A DNA stretch of 64,000 nucleotides from Bin5 sp965204525 (GCA_965204525.1 OZ241994.1:4092001-4156000), one strand, 5' to 3'. Shown: positions 52,870-62,712, numbered from the stretch's first letter. Notes: generated by a model from the sequence alone, not told the origin. Translations and numbers: made by a program.

Positions 52870-54942
52870 TCAGGCGATAGCGATGCCTGATTCAACTCGT
52901 GTAGTTCCGTATGAGACCTGGATACTACGCGCCATTACGTGTTCCAGGTGGTGGCGGTCGCGACGATTGGCGTTTATGGCTGCTGAGAATTCCAGAATCG
53001 CTTCACGGTTCTCGTTTTCCTGCGCATCGTGCAACAGGAACTGCATTGCCGACAGACTCTCTCGTAGCCGCGCGTACCGAAGACGAATCAGCAATTTGAG
53101 CAATTCGTTCCGAACATCCCCTTGCTCCCGCTCCGGCATCGTTAAGATCTGCGTCGTCAACTGCGAAAGGACAGGGTGATAGCTGGGGTTAAGCGTTTCC
53201 TGAAATGTCTTGATATCCCAGAGTTCATCGCTGGCAATGAAGCTGCGCAACGCACCGAAGATTTCTCGGTATTCGATCTGTTGAAAATCTCTTCCGCCCA
53301 GGGGGGCGATCTCCAGCTCCTGGGACATCTCTGTCAGCCAAATCAGCAGGTCGGGCTCGTCGATCAACAGGGCCAGCAGAAAGACCTCCAGTTTCGTCTC
53401 CGGCACAATCGCTGCCAAGTCCGCCCGCGGCGATGATGGCGTCTCCCCGTTGGCTTGGCTGCTTTCAGCCCAGCCTGGGATGGCGGCCTCTTCCTGCGGC
53501 ACATGCTCCGAACCTGCCTGTAGTTCCGCTCCCGCCGGGGCCTGTCCACTCTGTGGCCGGGTAAACCGCCGCCGGTGGCGGCCCTCCTGCGGTGGATTCC
53601 GCAACTCGCGAGCGCTGGCCTTCACACGCTGCTCAATCGTCCGTTCATCAATCCGGACAAGCCGGCTCAATCGCTGGATGTAATGCTGCTGTTCCTCCTC
53701 ATCGCCCAGCTCGGCGATGAGCGGTGTCAATTCGGCTACCGCCTCTCCTTTACCTCTGGCACTGTCCAGGTCGTACTGTTTGGCGACAATCCCGAAATAA
53801 TAGTCGACGAGGGGTGTAGCCGTACTGATCAGTTCCTGCCAGGATTCAGTGTTCTGGCGGATTATGTCATCGGGGTCGCGGCCCTCCGGCAGAGTTGTGA
53901 TGCGCAGGTTGGCGCTGAGCCGGTGTTCTACATGCATCCGCCCCGTCGCTGTCAGAACCGGTTTGGCCTTCCTCTTCAGGGCCTGCCGTGCCTGGTTCAG
54001 GCCCCGCAGCGTCGCCTGCTGGCCCGCCGTGTCCGCGTCCAGCGCCAAAATGAAGTTATCTGTGTAGCGATGGAGCTGGCGCAGCTGCTCCTCGGTCAAG
54101 GCTGTGCCCAGACAGGCTACGACATTTTCAAAGCCGAACTGATGGGCGGCAATTACGTCCATGTAGCCTTCGACGACCACGACGCTGTCAGCCTGCCGGA
54201 TCGCCCTGTAGGCCCGGTCCAGCCCGTAGACCACGTGTGACTTATGAAAAAGAGGGGTTTCGGCGGTATTCAGATATTTGGGAAGCGAACTGTCCAGCAC
54301 CCGTCCGCCGAAACCGATTACGCGGCCCTGGCGATCGTGAATGGGTACAATCAGCCGGTTGCGAAAGGAATCGTAGAAGGAGTCGCGTTCCAGGTTATGC
54401 TTGACCAGGTCGGCCCGGTGCAGGACGTCGGGCGCGTACCCAGCCTGCACCAGATGGTCGCGCAGGGCATCCCAGCTGTCCGGCGCGAAGCCGAGTTGGA
54501 ACTGGGCGGCGACTTGAGCATTGATGCCTCGTCGCTGTAGATAGTCGCGCGCCGGCTGCGCCTCCTGGCTGCGGTGAAGCTGGTTCCTGAAAAAGAGAAC
54601 TGCCCTGTCGTTAAGTTCGTATAAGAGATCACGGCCCCGGGAGTCATCCCTATCAGTCTCTTCGGCCAGCTGCACGCCGGCCTCCTGGGCCAGAACCTGT
54701 AATGCCTCCCGAAAGTCCAGATTCTCCTTCTGCATCAGGAAAGAGAATATATCGCCGCCGGTGCTGCACGCGCCGAAACAGCGCCACGTGCCGGTGTCCG
54801 GGAAAACGACGAAGCTGGGCGTACGTTCCTCGTGAAAGGGGCAATTGGCTTTGAAAGAGCGGCCGGCGCGTTGCAGGGGTAGATAACGGGAAATGAACTC
54901 TACGGCATCGATCCGAGCTTTGATTTCTTCCGTTACGCTCAT
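52870..54942 (-). CDS. dnaG: DNA primase DnaG
   Basis: A 690-residue primase. The CHC2 zinc-binding domain has ANCPFHEERTPSFVVFPDTG and then WRCFGACSTGGDIFSF; the second Cys pair is spaced CxxxC, where many homologues have CxxC. The catalytic core begins SWDALRDHLVQAG, with IHDRQGRVIGFGGRVLD. The TOPRIM segment VVVVEGYMDVIAAHQFGFEN carries the metal-binding acidic residues, and ILALDADTAGQQATLRGL follows. A variable linker (about 450-510) precedes the C-terminal helicase-binding domain. The gene is directly upstream of sigA. Confidence 0.95.
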   Translation of the reverse strand: MSVTEEIKARIDAVEFISRYLPLQRAGRSFKANCPFHEERTPSFVVFPDTGTWRCFGACSTGGDIFSFLMQKENLDFREALQVLAQEAGVQLAEETDRDDSRGRDLLYELNDRAVLFFRNQLHRSQEAQPARDYLQRRGINAQVAAQFQLGFAPDSWDALRDHLVQAGYAPDVLHRADLVKHNLERDSFYDSFRNRLIVPIHDRQGRVIGFGGRVLDSSLPKYLNTAETPLFHKSHVVYGLDRAYRAIRQADSVVVVEGYMDVIAAHQFGFENVVACLGTALTEEQLRQLHRYTDNFILALDADTAGQQATLRGLNQARQALKRKAKPVLTATGRMHVEHRLSANLRITTLPEGRDPDDIIRQNTESWQELISTATPLVDYYFGIVAKQYDLDSARGKGEAVAELTPLIAELGDEEEQQHYIQRLSRLVRIDERTIEQRVKASARELRNPPQEGRHRRRFTRPQSGQAPAGAELQAGSEHVPQEEAAIPGWAESSQANGETPSSPRADLAAIVPETKLEVFLLALLIDEPDLLIWLTEMSQELEIAPLGGRDFQQIEYREIFGALRSFIASDELWDIKTFQETLNPSYHPVLSQLTTQILTMPEREQGDVRNELLKLLIRLRYARLRESLSAMQFLLHDAQENENREAILEFSAAINANRRDRHHLEHVMARSIQVSYGTTRVESGIAIA

Positions 54943-55114
54943 TTGCAGGGGCTGGTAGCTCTTGGCCGGCGATCAGTCTGTCCGGTGAGATTATTCTGTT
55001 TCCAAATTATAGCTGTGCCAGAATGGGGTGTCAAAGAAGGGGCTTCCGATCTATGCCAGCCTTGCCCGTTCGACTTCTGCCCAGCCCGGCCCTGGGACGT
55101 CCGTAAATCGACTT

Positions 55115-55549
55115 TCAGGAGGTCGAATCCTCCTTCCCGGATTGCGCGCCGAGCGATGCGCTCCTGTTTCGCTGAACAAGCGTGTAGGCCCGTTCCGCTT
55201 CTCGAAAAAGATCGGTCAGTTTCATGGCAAGGAAGATATTGCCGCTTGACTGAATCTGTCCCCCGAAAAAGGCATCCTTCAATTTGCGATGACCGCACCA
55301 GACTTCGTGCAAAAGATCGGCTGTCATCGTCAATTCCAGGTCCGCCTTGCCTGGCCGCGCCCCGAAGAAAACCTCCATGGGGGGCTGGCGGCCGTCCAAC
55401 AGCACCTCCGCGTCAAGATCGGTCAGCCGCAGGCGGATGACAAGGTTGCTGCTGGTAAAGGACTCGATCGCGTCCGGACGTTCCTTGACCTTCTCAAAGA
55501 CGCGCCGCAGAACTGAATAGAGTTGCTCGGCATCGGCGTAGACAGGCAT
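55115..55549 (-). CDS. SCP2 sterol-binding-domain-like protein
   Basis: A 144-residue protein resembling the SCP2/lipid-transfer fold. The first helix LYSVLRRVFEKVKERPDAIE is followed by VIRLRLTDLDAEVLLDGRQP and then LELTMTADLLHEVWCGHRKL. The latter matches the 'tltmsdedllalasGk' region of the family, followed by DAFFGGQIQSSGNIFLAMKL. It probably binds a hydrophobic ligand. A consensus-like promoter lies 40 bases upstream. Cytoplasmic location is expected as no signal is present. Confidence 0.75.
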   Translation of the reverse strand: MPVYADAEQLYSVLRRVFEKVKERPDAIESFTSSNLVIRLRLTDLDAEVLLDGRQPPMEVFFGARPGKADLELTMTADLLHEVWCGHRKLKDAFFGGQIQSSGNIFLAMKLTDLFREAERAYTLVQRNRSASLGAQSGKEDSTS

Positions 55550-55589
55550 GGCATGTAAGGTGTTATGATTTATTGTGAAAGCAAAGAGT

Positions 55590-55619
55590 AGTATAGAGTT
55601 GCTGTCGAGCGTCTGTCAA
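55590..55619 (-). promoter_or_regulatory. Sigma-70-type promoter of the SCP2-like gene
   Basis: On the minus strand -35 TTGACA (55619-55614), 18-base spacer, -10 TATACT (55595-55590). The divergent bactofilin gene has a perfect -10 TATAAT at 55715-55720 but only a weak -35, so both genes have promoters in this 266-base region. Confidence 0.7.
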
Positions 55620-55815
55620 GGGCGAACGCGACGCGATCGCCTGTCAGTCAGTGGGTATTCCCCTGCAAATGCCGCTTGCGAAAACGCGGGAGATGTGCTT
55701 TTGTCTATTCGTTGTATAATAGGGAGATACTGGGATTTCGCTGCGTGTCTTCCTCGAATACATCGACATCGAATCCAACCTGTAGGGGAGCTCGGCGAGA
55801 AAGGAGAGGCAAAAG

Positions 55816-56838
55816 ATGCCGCTTTTCAAACGTGGTAGGAAGCAGGACGAAGAAGATTTACAGTGGCTCTATCGGAATCTCCAGGAGTTGGACGATGACG
55901 AGCCTGCAAGCGAAGGCGCTGAAGAAGATACACCTGCCGACAACGGTGGCAAGGATGCTAATGCCGAGACTGCAATGGAATCGCCGCTTGAGCCTGTAAT
56001 GGCAGAACCACCGCCGCCAGAGCCAGTATTGGGCGAGCCGGAACCCGAACTGAATGAAATATCTCCGCCGGAACCTGCCTCGGGCGAGACGCCGTCGCCT
56101 GTCCTGCCGGAACCGTCTCCCCCGGAACTGACGGCGCCCGAACCTCCACCTGTTGAGGTTCCAACCCCTGTTTCCAGGGAATCCCTGCTGACGCAGGAAG
56201 ACGTTACGGCCAAGTCGAACGAATCGTATGAGAGGAGAAGTAGACAGATGAGTGGGAACCGCCGAGAAAACGCGCCGTTCGCCAACCGAGGTCAGCAGCC
56301 TCAGCAGTCCCGCCCGCAGCGGCAGGAGCCGCCGGCGGATGAAGGAACAGCCGACACGATTGTGGGCCCTCAGTCCTACTTTACCGGCACGTTCCGTTCA
56401 GAAAAAGATCTGCGTATCGAAGGAACGCTTGAAGGTGAAATTGACTGCCGCGGTACCGTTATCGTTGCCAAAGACGCAACGCTGTCGGCCACGGTGCGCG
56501 CCCGCAACATTGAAATCGCCGGGTCGGTCACCGGTGACGTTTTCATTGAGGAGCGCCTGCACCTGCGCTCTTCCGGTGAAATGCGGGGACAGTCCCATGC
56601 CGCCTCGTTTATCGTCGAAGAAGGGGGCTATTTCGAGGGCGAGATGAAGATGGGCGCCCCCGATCAGGAGGAGTGGCCGACCATCGGAAGTGGGTCCCCT
56701 TCCGAAGGGCTTGGGCTTTCGGTCGAATCAACCCAGTGGTCGACGAAGCGATCTGAGGCGCGCTCGAACAGGACCGGGACGAACCCGATCGACGGCGGCC
56801 TCGAAGATGCCGGGAGCAGTCGTCATCGGAGCATTTGA
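55816..56838 (+). CDS. Bactofilin (polymer-forming cytoskeletal protein)
   Basis: A 340-residue protein with a bactofilin core of about 110 residues (about 180-290). The core reads IVGPQSYFTGTFRSEKDLRI, EGTLEGEIDCRGTVIVAKDA and IEIAGSVTGDVFIEERLHL, the repeated right-handed beta-helix strands of the family. The N-terminal 170 residues are acidic and then Pro/Glu-rich, and the C-terminal 50 are disordered; both are typical variable tails. Bactofilins polymerise without nucleotide and organise cell shape or envelope synthesis. AGGAGAGG lies five bases before the ATG. Confidence 0.92.
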   Translation: MPLFKRGRKQDEEDLQWLYRNLQELDDDEPASEGAEEDTPADNGGKDANAETAMESPLEPVMAEPPPPEPVLGEPEPELNEISPPEPASGETPSPVLPEPSPPELTAPEPPPVEVPTPVSRESLLTQEDVTAKSNESYERRSRQMSGNRRENAPFANRGQQPQQSRPQRQEPPADEGTADTIVGPQSYFTGTFRSEKDLRIEGTLEGEIDCRGTVIVAKDATLSATVRARNIEIAGSVTGDVFIEERLHLRSSGEMRGQSHAASFIVEEGGYFEGEMKMGAPDQEEWPTIGSGSPSEGLGLSVESTQWSTKRSEARSNRTGTNPIDGGLEDAGSSRHRSI

Positions 56839-57156
56839 CGTAGCTCCAACTGACGGCCCAGCCGGCGCAACCCCAGAATCAGTGTGGATTGTCACTCCGG
56901 CTTCGCGGCGCTTCTGGCCTGCCCGCGGAGTACAGGACCCGCTGGAAGTTGACGGCTCCTGTACACGCCAGAATTTTGCAGATCGGGTATCGACCCTCTT
57001 CCGGCCACTTCGCCGGCCTGTGTGAACGTAGATCGTACGTCGTACCTGCAGCACTCCCTTCAAAAGCCGAAAGATTTCAATCTGTCTCCGGACTGCCCCT
57101 CCCTCACCGCTGTCAGATAGCTGAAGAGATATGCCGTCCGCATCGCGCCTGCCTGC
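56839..57156. other. Convergent intergenic region without recognised features
   Basis: 318 bases between the converging bactofilin and YprB-like genes. Several short palindromes such as CGTACGTCGTACG-like runs are present, but there is no T-tract terminator and no conserved frame. Confidence 0.4.
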
Positions 57157-58548
57157 TTACCCGTCGGCGCTCAGCTTTCGCTGTATTCGGGCCAGCCTGT
57201 GGCGTAGCTCGGTCTGGATCTCAAGGGAGCGGATTTGCGACGGAGACTGTTCCTCTTCGTGCAAGGCCCACTGGGTCCACATCGCCGCTTGCGTGAGGTC
57301 ACCGCTTTGCCACTCGTAAAATTTCGCCAGCTCCACATAGGGGCGGCTGTCCGGCGCCCCCCCCACACCCCGCACGGTCGTCAACCACTGCTGCCACACC
57401 GACACCGCCTCTTCCCAACGGCGCTGCCGTTTGAGCAGGCGTCCCAGACCGTCAAACGACTCCGCCAGGTGCGCGCGTCCGCTGAGCTGGTCCAACGCGG
57501 CGCGGAATAGCATTTCGGCGCTGTCCAGCCGCTCCAGATCCGCATGCACACGCGCCATGCTGAGCAGGTCGAGCGGCTGCAAATGACCGGCGCCCGCGGC
57601 AGTGGGATCGGCATATGCACTGCAGACCACCTCCGTTAGCGCGGCCATCGAGATGATGTCTTCGCGATTGTGGTAGAAGACGCGTTGCATCATGCGGCCG
57701 TCGCCGTCGTGCAGATAGTCGGCGTACAAATGAGGGATGAGGCTGCCGGGCACATCGTCCTCTGTGCGTGAATAGCCGAGGACTCTCCGTTCCAGATTGG
57801 TGAGTGCGCAACTGCCCAGACGTTTGCGCCATAATCTCCGAGAGGGGTGCAGAAGGTCGAGATGCGGCGTGTCACTGTCCAGCGCTTTAGGAGCGCCAAC
57901 GTCGGCGGGCAGGAAGCGTCCGGTGTACCGGTATCGCCCCCGCAAAAAGGGGGCGTCGAAAGAACGCCCGTTGAAGGTCACCAGGCTTTCGCAGCCTTGC
58001 AGTAGGTCCGCAAGCGCCGTCAGCAGAGCCGGTTCTTCACCGGGATCGCGCATGAATAACTGGCGCACGACAAAGTTCAGACGTTCCCCCGAACTGCCCG
58101 AATTCCGGTCCTGCGGCTCGAATGTTCCCACACCCACCATAAAGGCGTAGATGCTGGCTCCGCCGCCCAGACCGGTGCTCTCAATGTCCAGAAATGCAGA
58201 CTTGCGGAAATCAGGGCAACGCTCCAGTCCGTACGCGGGGTAAAGAGGCGCCAGGATCGACGGGTCGCGTTCCGGAAGGTTGCCGAGCACAGAGGGTTCC
58301 CGCAGCGCGTGCGGTTGACTCGCCTGCTGTCCCAATGGGACGCAATGCCGCGTAACCAGATAGCACTGGCCGGCGCTGTTCTCGACGGTCTCGCCTTTCT
58401 CCAGCGCCTCGATCGGGGCAGGCTCGGTTTCACATTCGGATCCTGGCGCCTCGGCCTGCTCCCGAATGCTCGTTCTGGCCGGTTCAGTGGCTGCTCGTCC
58501 GCTGCGTAAACGCTGCAGACGGCGTAAACGCTCAGAAGTGGAGGACAT
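57157..58548 (-). CDS. Ribonuclease H-like 3'-5' exonuclease domain protein (YprB type)
   Basis: A 463-residue protein. The RNase_H_2 exonuclease domain has AFLDIESTGLGGGASIYAF with the paired acidic residues. VTFNGRSFDAPFLRGRYRYT, HLDLLHPSRRLWRKRL and YHNREDIISMAALTEVV complete the DEDD-like active site. The C-terminal third is helical and TPR-like, rich in Trp and Leu. The ATG at 58548 (MSSTSERLRRLQ) is preferred to a TTG at 58569. It is divergent from recJ, another exonuclease gene. The biological substrate is unknown. Confidence 0.85.
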   Translation of the reverse strand: MSSTSERLRRLQRLRSGRAATEPARTSIREQAEAPGSECETEPAPIEALEKGETVENSAGQCYLVTRHCVPLGQQASQPHALREPSVLGNLPERDPSILAPLYPAYGLERCPDFRKSAFLDIESTGLGGGASIYAFMVGVGTFEPQDRNSGSSGERLNFVVRQLFMRDPGEEPALLTALADLLQGCESLVTFNGRSFDAPFLRGRYRYTGRFLPADVGAPKALDSDTPHLDLLHPSRRLWRKRLGSCALTNLERRVLGYSRTEDDVPGSLIPHLYADYLHDGDGRMMQRVFYHNREDIISMAALTEVVCSAYADPTAAGAGHLQPLDLLSMARVHADLERLDSAEMLFRAALDQLSGRAHLAESFDGLGRLLKRQRRWEEAVSVWQQWLTTVRGVGGAPDSRPYVELAKFYEWQSGDLTQAAMWTQWALHEEEQSPSQIRSLEIQTELRHRLARIQRKLSADG

Positions 58549-58706
58549 CGGAAAAGCTTTGAAGGGCAACTGGTTCAGATTGGACTCCTATTGTAGCCCA
58601 GCCGGATCAAGGCAGGAAATTCCTCATTTTTTGCGCTGCATTTGCGCTCTCGACTATAATTGGGTTCTGTGTGCCGTTTCCATCCCCTCCCGGTGGAGAA
58701 TCCACT

Positions 58707-60446
58707 TTGTCGGCGACTGATAAACACTGGAACTTCCATCCGCCAGTGCCGGAGAGCGTCCTGGAGAGCAGCCATGAACATCCAGTGCTGTTGCAGGTGC
58801 TGTACAATCGCGGTCTGCGCGACAAAGCAGAAGTAGCATCGTTTCTCCAGGGCGAGGACGCTGTCCAGGAGAATCCTTTTCGCCTGACCGATATGTCGGC
58901 TGCCGTAGCGCGGATTGTACGCGCCATCGAGACGCGCGAGGTTATCTGCGTCTACGGAGATTTCGACGCCGACGGCGTCACGGCAACCGTCTTGATGACC
59001 ACGGCCTTGCAACGCGCCGGCGCCCTCGTCGGCGCCTACATCCCCAACCGGGTGGATGAGGGATACGGTCTGAATGTCGAGGCGCTGAGGTCTATCGCCG
59101 GCAAGGGCGCCGATCTGCTCGTGACCGTAGACTGCGGCATCCGCAGCGTCGCCGAAGTGGCGGAAGCCGCCGAGTTGGGAATGGAAGTCGTTCTCACCGA
59201 CCATCACACAATTGGTCCGGAGCTGCCGCCGGCGCTGGCCGTGATCAACCCGCGGCGAGATGCACGTGCAGGAACATTTCAACCGCTGGCCGGCGTTGGC
59301 GTTGCCTACCGGTTGGCGCAGGGCGTTCTGCGGGTCGTTGCCCAGCAGCCCTGGAGCCGGCTTTCAACCGAGGAAGCCGCGCAGGAGGAACAGTTGCTTC
59401 TCGATCTGGTGGCCATCGGTACCGTTGCCGACCTGATGCCCTTGCAGGGCGAAAACCGCTCGCTGGTGCGGCGGGGGCTGTCCGAGCTGCGCCAGGGCAA
59501 ACGCGTCGGGCTGTACGCCCTGATGGAGATGGCGTCAGTCCCTCTGACTGCAATCGACAGCAGCGCAATCAGCTTTCGCATCGCTCCCCGCATCAACGCT
59601 GCCGGTCGGCTGGCCAGCGCCAAGATGGCATATGACCTCCTGCGCTGTGACGATTACGACACGGCCTGTGAAATGGCCGCCAGCCTGGAATGTCTTAATC
59701 AGCAGCGCCAGGCGCTCACGACCGAAGCACATGCCGTCGCCGAAAGAGAGATCTCCGGCCTCGATCCATCCACTGCGCCGATTCTGATCGTCGCCAGCGA
59801 TGAATTTCAATCTGGGATTGTGGGACTGGCCGCGGGGAAGTTGAGTGATCAGTTCTACCGCCCGGCAATCGTTATCGAACAGGGAGAAGAACTCTGTCGC
59901 GGCAGTGCTCGCAGCATCGCCGAATTCAACATGATTGCCGCACTCGATCGGGTCGGTTCTCTACTGGTCCGCCACGGTGGGCACAGCCGCGCCGCCGGCT
60001 TCACTGTGCGCCCCGAGCAGTTGCCGGCGCTGCGCGAAGCCTTGGCAGAAATGGCCGCCCGGGAGCTCGGCCCGCTGGAGGATCTGCGGCCCAGCCTCTT
60101 GATCGACACCGAGCTGGAAGTCGATCAGATCGACTGGGCATTGCAGGGCCAGCTTGCCCGGATGGAGCCGGTCGGCCAGCAGAATGAGCCCGGTCTTTTT
60201 CTATGCCGCCGTTGCCGTGTGCGCAGCGTACGCAGCGTGGGTGGAGGTAAGCACCTGAAAATCGCAATCGACGGCCACGATTATTCTCAGGTGCTGGACG
60301 GGATCGGCTTCGGCCTGGGTGAGCGGGCCGCAGAACTGCAAAATGGCAGCCTGATCGATATCGTTTTCCATCTTGAAGTCAACCAGTGGCAGGGTCGACA
60401 CTCTCTGCAACTCAACCTGCAAGACCTGCGGAACAGCGCGAACTGA
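58707..60446 (+). CDS. recJ: Single-stranded-DNA-specific exonuclease RecJ
   Basis: A 579-residue DHH-family nuclease that degrades single-stranded DNA 5' to 3' in repair and recombination. YGDFDADGVTATVLMTTAL carries the first metal motif. LLVTVDCGIRS and VVLTDHHTIG hold the DHH triad, and GGHSRAAGF lies in the DHHA1 domain. The C-terminal OB-like domain ends LEVNQWQGRHSLQLNLQDL. The TTG at 58707 is chosen because GGTGGAG lies eight bases before it; a GTG at 58671 lacks such a site. It is the second DHH protein in the window after the NrnA-like one. Confidence 0.93.
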   Translation: MSATDKHWNFHPPVPESVLESSHEHPVLLQVLYNRGLRDKAEVASFLQGEDAVQENPFRLTDMSAAVARIVRAIETREVICVYGDFDADGVTATVLMTTALQRAGALVGAYIPNRVDEGYGLNVEALRSIAGKGADLLVTVDCGIRSVAEVAEAAELGMEVVLTDHHTIGPELPPALAVINPRRDARAGTFQPLAGVGVAYRLAQGVLRVVAQQPWSRLSTEEAAQEEQLLLDLVAIGTVADLMPLQGENRSLVRRGLSELRQGKRVGLYALMEMASVPLTAIDSSAISFRIAPRINAAGRLASAKMAYDLLRCDDYDTACEMAASLECLNQQRQALTTEAHAVAEREISGLDPSTAPILIVASDEFQSGIVGLAAGKLSDQFYRPAIVIEQGEELCRGSARSIAEFNMIAALDRVGSLLVRHGGHSRAAGFTVRPEQLPALREALAEMAARELGPLEDLRPSLLIDTELEVDQIDWALQGQLARMEPVGQQNEPGLFLCRRCRVRSVRSVGGGKHLKIAIDGHDYSQVLDGIGFGLGERAAELQNGSLIDIVFHLEVNQWQGRHSLQLNLQDLRNSAN

Positions 60447-60535
60447 TCAAGGAACGAGCGGCGTTGTCTGCTGCCGCATACCGCCCGTCGGAGTCGACCT
60501 CCGACGAACAGCTGAAAGGATTGTAAAGTCCACCC

Positions 60536-61348
60536 ATGGCACAAAGAGCAAATCTGAGAGAGGTGCGCGCCGTTCTGTTGGACATGGACGGCGTTGTTTA
60601 TGTTGGCGAGGAGCCCCTGCCCGGCGTTCAGGAGCTGCTGGACTATCTGAAGGCGACGGGTCGAAACTGGCTTTTCGTTACCAACAATTCTTCGCGCACG
60701 CCGGGCCAGTTCGTCGAGAAGATCGCCCGCATGGGAATCGGCGCCGACGAAGCGCATATTCTCAGCAGCGCCCTGGCGACCGCCAGCTGGCTGGCGGAGC
60801 AGTATCCCAATGGCGTTCGCGTCTTCATGATCGGCCAGGACGGCCTGCGCTGGGCACTGCAACAGGAAGGCATCACTGTTGTCGAGGACGCGCCAGCGGC
60901 CGACGTGATCGTCTCCGGCATCGATTTCAGCGTGCGCTACGAGCGCCTCGCCGACGCCACCCTGGCGATACGCGCCGGCGCCCGCTTCGTCGGCACCAAC
61001 AGCGACACCTCCTTTCCCAGCGAACGAGGCCAGATTCCCGGCACCGGCGCCCTGCTGGCCTTGCTCGAGGCCGCCACCGGCGTCACGCCGACTGTGATCG
61101 GCAAACCAAATTCCGGCATGTTCCAGCAGGCCATGCACAAACTGGGCACCACCGCGGCCGCGACGCTGATGGTCGGCGACCGCTACGAAACCGACATCGC
61201 CGGCGCAATCGAGCTGGATATGCCCACAGCCGCGGTGCTGACCGGAATCACGACGGAGGAGGAGTTCCGCACCGTCGCCCGCCCGCCAGACCTGATTCTG
61301 CCCGGGCTGCCCGAACTGCTCGACGCTTTCCGCCAAGCCGACAGTTGA
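60536..61348 (+). CDS. HAD-IIA family sugar/nucleotide phosphatase (NagD/PNPase-like)
   Basis: A 270-residue haloacid-dehalogenase hydrolase. Motif I is LLDMDGVVYVG (about 14-24), motif II VTNNSSRTP (about 47), motif III around IGKPNSGMFQQAMHKLG, and motif IV VGDRYETDIAGAIE. A IIA cap domain sits between motifs II and III. Such enzymes dephosphorylate small molecules such as phosphoglycolate, nucleotides or sugar phosphates. A 7-base hairpin (GTCGGAG/CTCCGAC, 60487-60505) without T-tract lies between recJ and this gene. The exact substrate is not predictable. Confidence 0.88.
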   Translation: MAQRANLREVRAVLLDMDGVVYVGEEPLPGVQELLDYLKATGRNWLFVTNNSSRTPGQFVEKIARMGIGADEAHILSSALATASWLAEQYPNGVRVFMIGQDGLRWALQQEGITVVEDAPAADVIVSGIDFSVRYERLADATLAIRAGARFVGTNSDTSFPSERGQIPGTGALLALLEAATGVTPTVIGKPNSGMFQQAMHKLGTTAAATLMVGDRYETDIAGAIELDMPTAAVLTGITTEEEFRTVARPPDLILPGLPELLDAFRQADS

Positions 61349-61427
61349 ACGCTGCATGCGCAGGGGCGCAGCCATCCGCTTGTCCCCGCGGCGGCATCAA
61401 CGCGAGAGGGCGCGATCGGGGCACTTT

Positions 61428-61457
61428 TTGACCGCAACTGAATAGCTGCGCTACAAT
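61428..61457 (+). promoter_or_regulatory. Promoter of rlmN, placing the start at or beside the ATG
   Basis: -35 TTGACC (61428-61433), 18-base spacer, -10 TACAAT (61452-61457). The ATG at 61465 is only seven bases after the -10 box, so the transcript would be leaderless or nearly so. Confidence 0.65.
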
Positions 61458-61464
61458 TACAAGG

Positions 61465-62607
61465 ATGAAGACCATTTCGCTTACGCTGCCTGACAACTCC
61501 CCAATCAGCCGTTCTCTATTGGATTGCTCTCCGCAAGAGCTTACCGATTTCGTCAATGCGCTTGCGCCTCGCCAAAAGCGCGCCAATGGAAAGGCCGCGG
61601 GCGTCCCCACCTATCGCATCCGCCAAATCCAGGAGTGGATCTACAAGAAATACGCACGCTCTTTTGAAGAGATGACGAATCTGCCGCAGGCGCTGCGCGA
61701 CAGCTTGGCTGCGACGGCAACGCTCACGCCGCTGCAGCCGGTCACGCAGCGTGTTTCCAAGGCCGGGGACACCCAGAAAGTTCTGTTTCAGATGCCGGAT
61801 GGGGAGACGGTCGAGGCTGTCTTGATGCTATATGACAGGCGGCGTACGCTCTGCATCAGCAGTCAGGCCGGCTGCGCCATGGGCTGCACCTTCTGCGCGA
61901 CCGCCCAGGGCGGCCTGCGTCGAAATCTGACCGCAGGCGAGATTGTGGCCCAGGTGCTCTTCTTCGCCCGTTTTCTGCGTGATGCCGGTGAAGGGCCAAA
62001 GATGCGCGTGAAGCGGCCCACCACGGTCACTAACATCGTGTTGATGGGGATGGGCGAGCCCATGCACAACTATGACAATGTGTGGACAGCCATCCGCCGC
62101 CTGACCGCCGCCGACGGTTTCGGGCTCGGCGCACGCCATATCACGCTCAGTACCGTCGGCCTGATTCCGATGATCGACCGCATGGCAGACGAGGGGCTCC
62201 AGGTGAACTTGGCCGTCAGCCTCCATGCACCCAACAACCCCCTGCGCAGCAAGCTCGTACCTCTCAGTCGGCGTTATCCGGTCGATGACCTTCTGGCCTC
62301 AGTACGCCGTTACATTGCCAAAACCAATCGCCGCGTGACGTTTGAGTACGCCCTGATGCGGGGCAGGAATGACAGTCCCTCTCTGGCCGAGGACCTGGCT
62401 GACAAGCTGAAAGGGATCCTCTGCCATGTCAACCTCATCCCCCTCAATCCGATTCCCGACAGCCCATTTCAGCCGACCAGCGACCAAGACACGCAACGGT
62501 TCGCTGAAATACTACGTGCGGGCGGCATCTCGACAACAGTGCGCATCCGCCGCGGCATCGAAATCGACGCCGGCTGCGGTCAGTTACGCAACGCGGTGGA
62601 GGCATAG
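61465..62607 (+). CDS. rlmN: 23S rRNA (adenine(2503)-C2)-methyltransferase RlmN
   Basis: A 380-residue radical-SAM enzyme that methylates A2503 of 23S rRNA and A37 of some tRNAs. The cluster-binding CxxxCxxC is in SQAGCAMGCTFCATAQGGL (about 132-150). The N-terminal part contains YRIRQIQEWIYKKYARSFEE. NIVLMGMGEPMHNYDNVW, RHITLSTVGLIPMIDR and the NLIPLNPIPDSPFQP segment are conserved, and the catalytic Cys lies near the C-terminus in IDAGCGQL. Its own promoter overlaps the gene start, and the ribosome-binding site is not conventional. Confidence 0.95.
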   Translation: MKTISLTLPDNSPISRSLLDCSPQELTDFVNALAPRQKRANGKAAGVPTYRIRQIQEWIYKKYARSFEEMTNLPQALRDSLAATATLTPLQPVTQRVSKAGDTQKVLFQMPDGETVEAVLMLYDRRRTLCISSQAGCAMGCTFCATAQGGLRRNLTAGEIVAQVLFFARFLRDAGEGPKMRVKRPTTVTNIVLMGMGEPMHNYDNVWTAIRRLTAADGFGLGARHITLSTVGLIPMIDRMADEGLQVNLAVSLHAPNNPLRSKLVPLSRRYPVDDLLASVRRYIAKTNRRVTFEYALMRGRNDSPSLAEDLADKLKGILCHVNLIPLNPIPDSPFQPTSDQDTQRFAEILRAGGISTTVRIRRGIEIDAGCGQLRNAVEA

Positions 62608-62712
62608 GCCGGTGTTTACCGTCGCGTCGCGGTCGCCGGCCCCACAAAAAAACGTCGAGCACAATGGCTCAACGCTTCTTCCGGTCTGATTCAGATGTTG
62701 CGACAGGGAATC

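Noticed and set aside
60487..60505. GTCGGAG/CTCCGAC hairpin after recJ as a rho-independent terminator.
   Set aside because: No T-tract follows and the next gene continues on the same strand.
62608..62660. GGCCGG/CCGGCC hairpin followed by an A-run, as a terminator between rlmN and rpmB.
   Set aside because: For rlmN the run is A and not T; for rpmB the T-run comes before the stem. Neither gives a canonical terminator.
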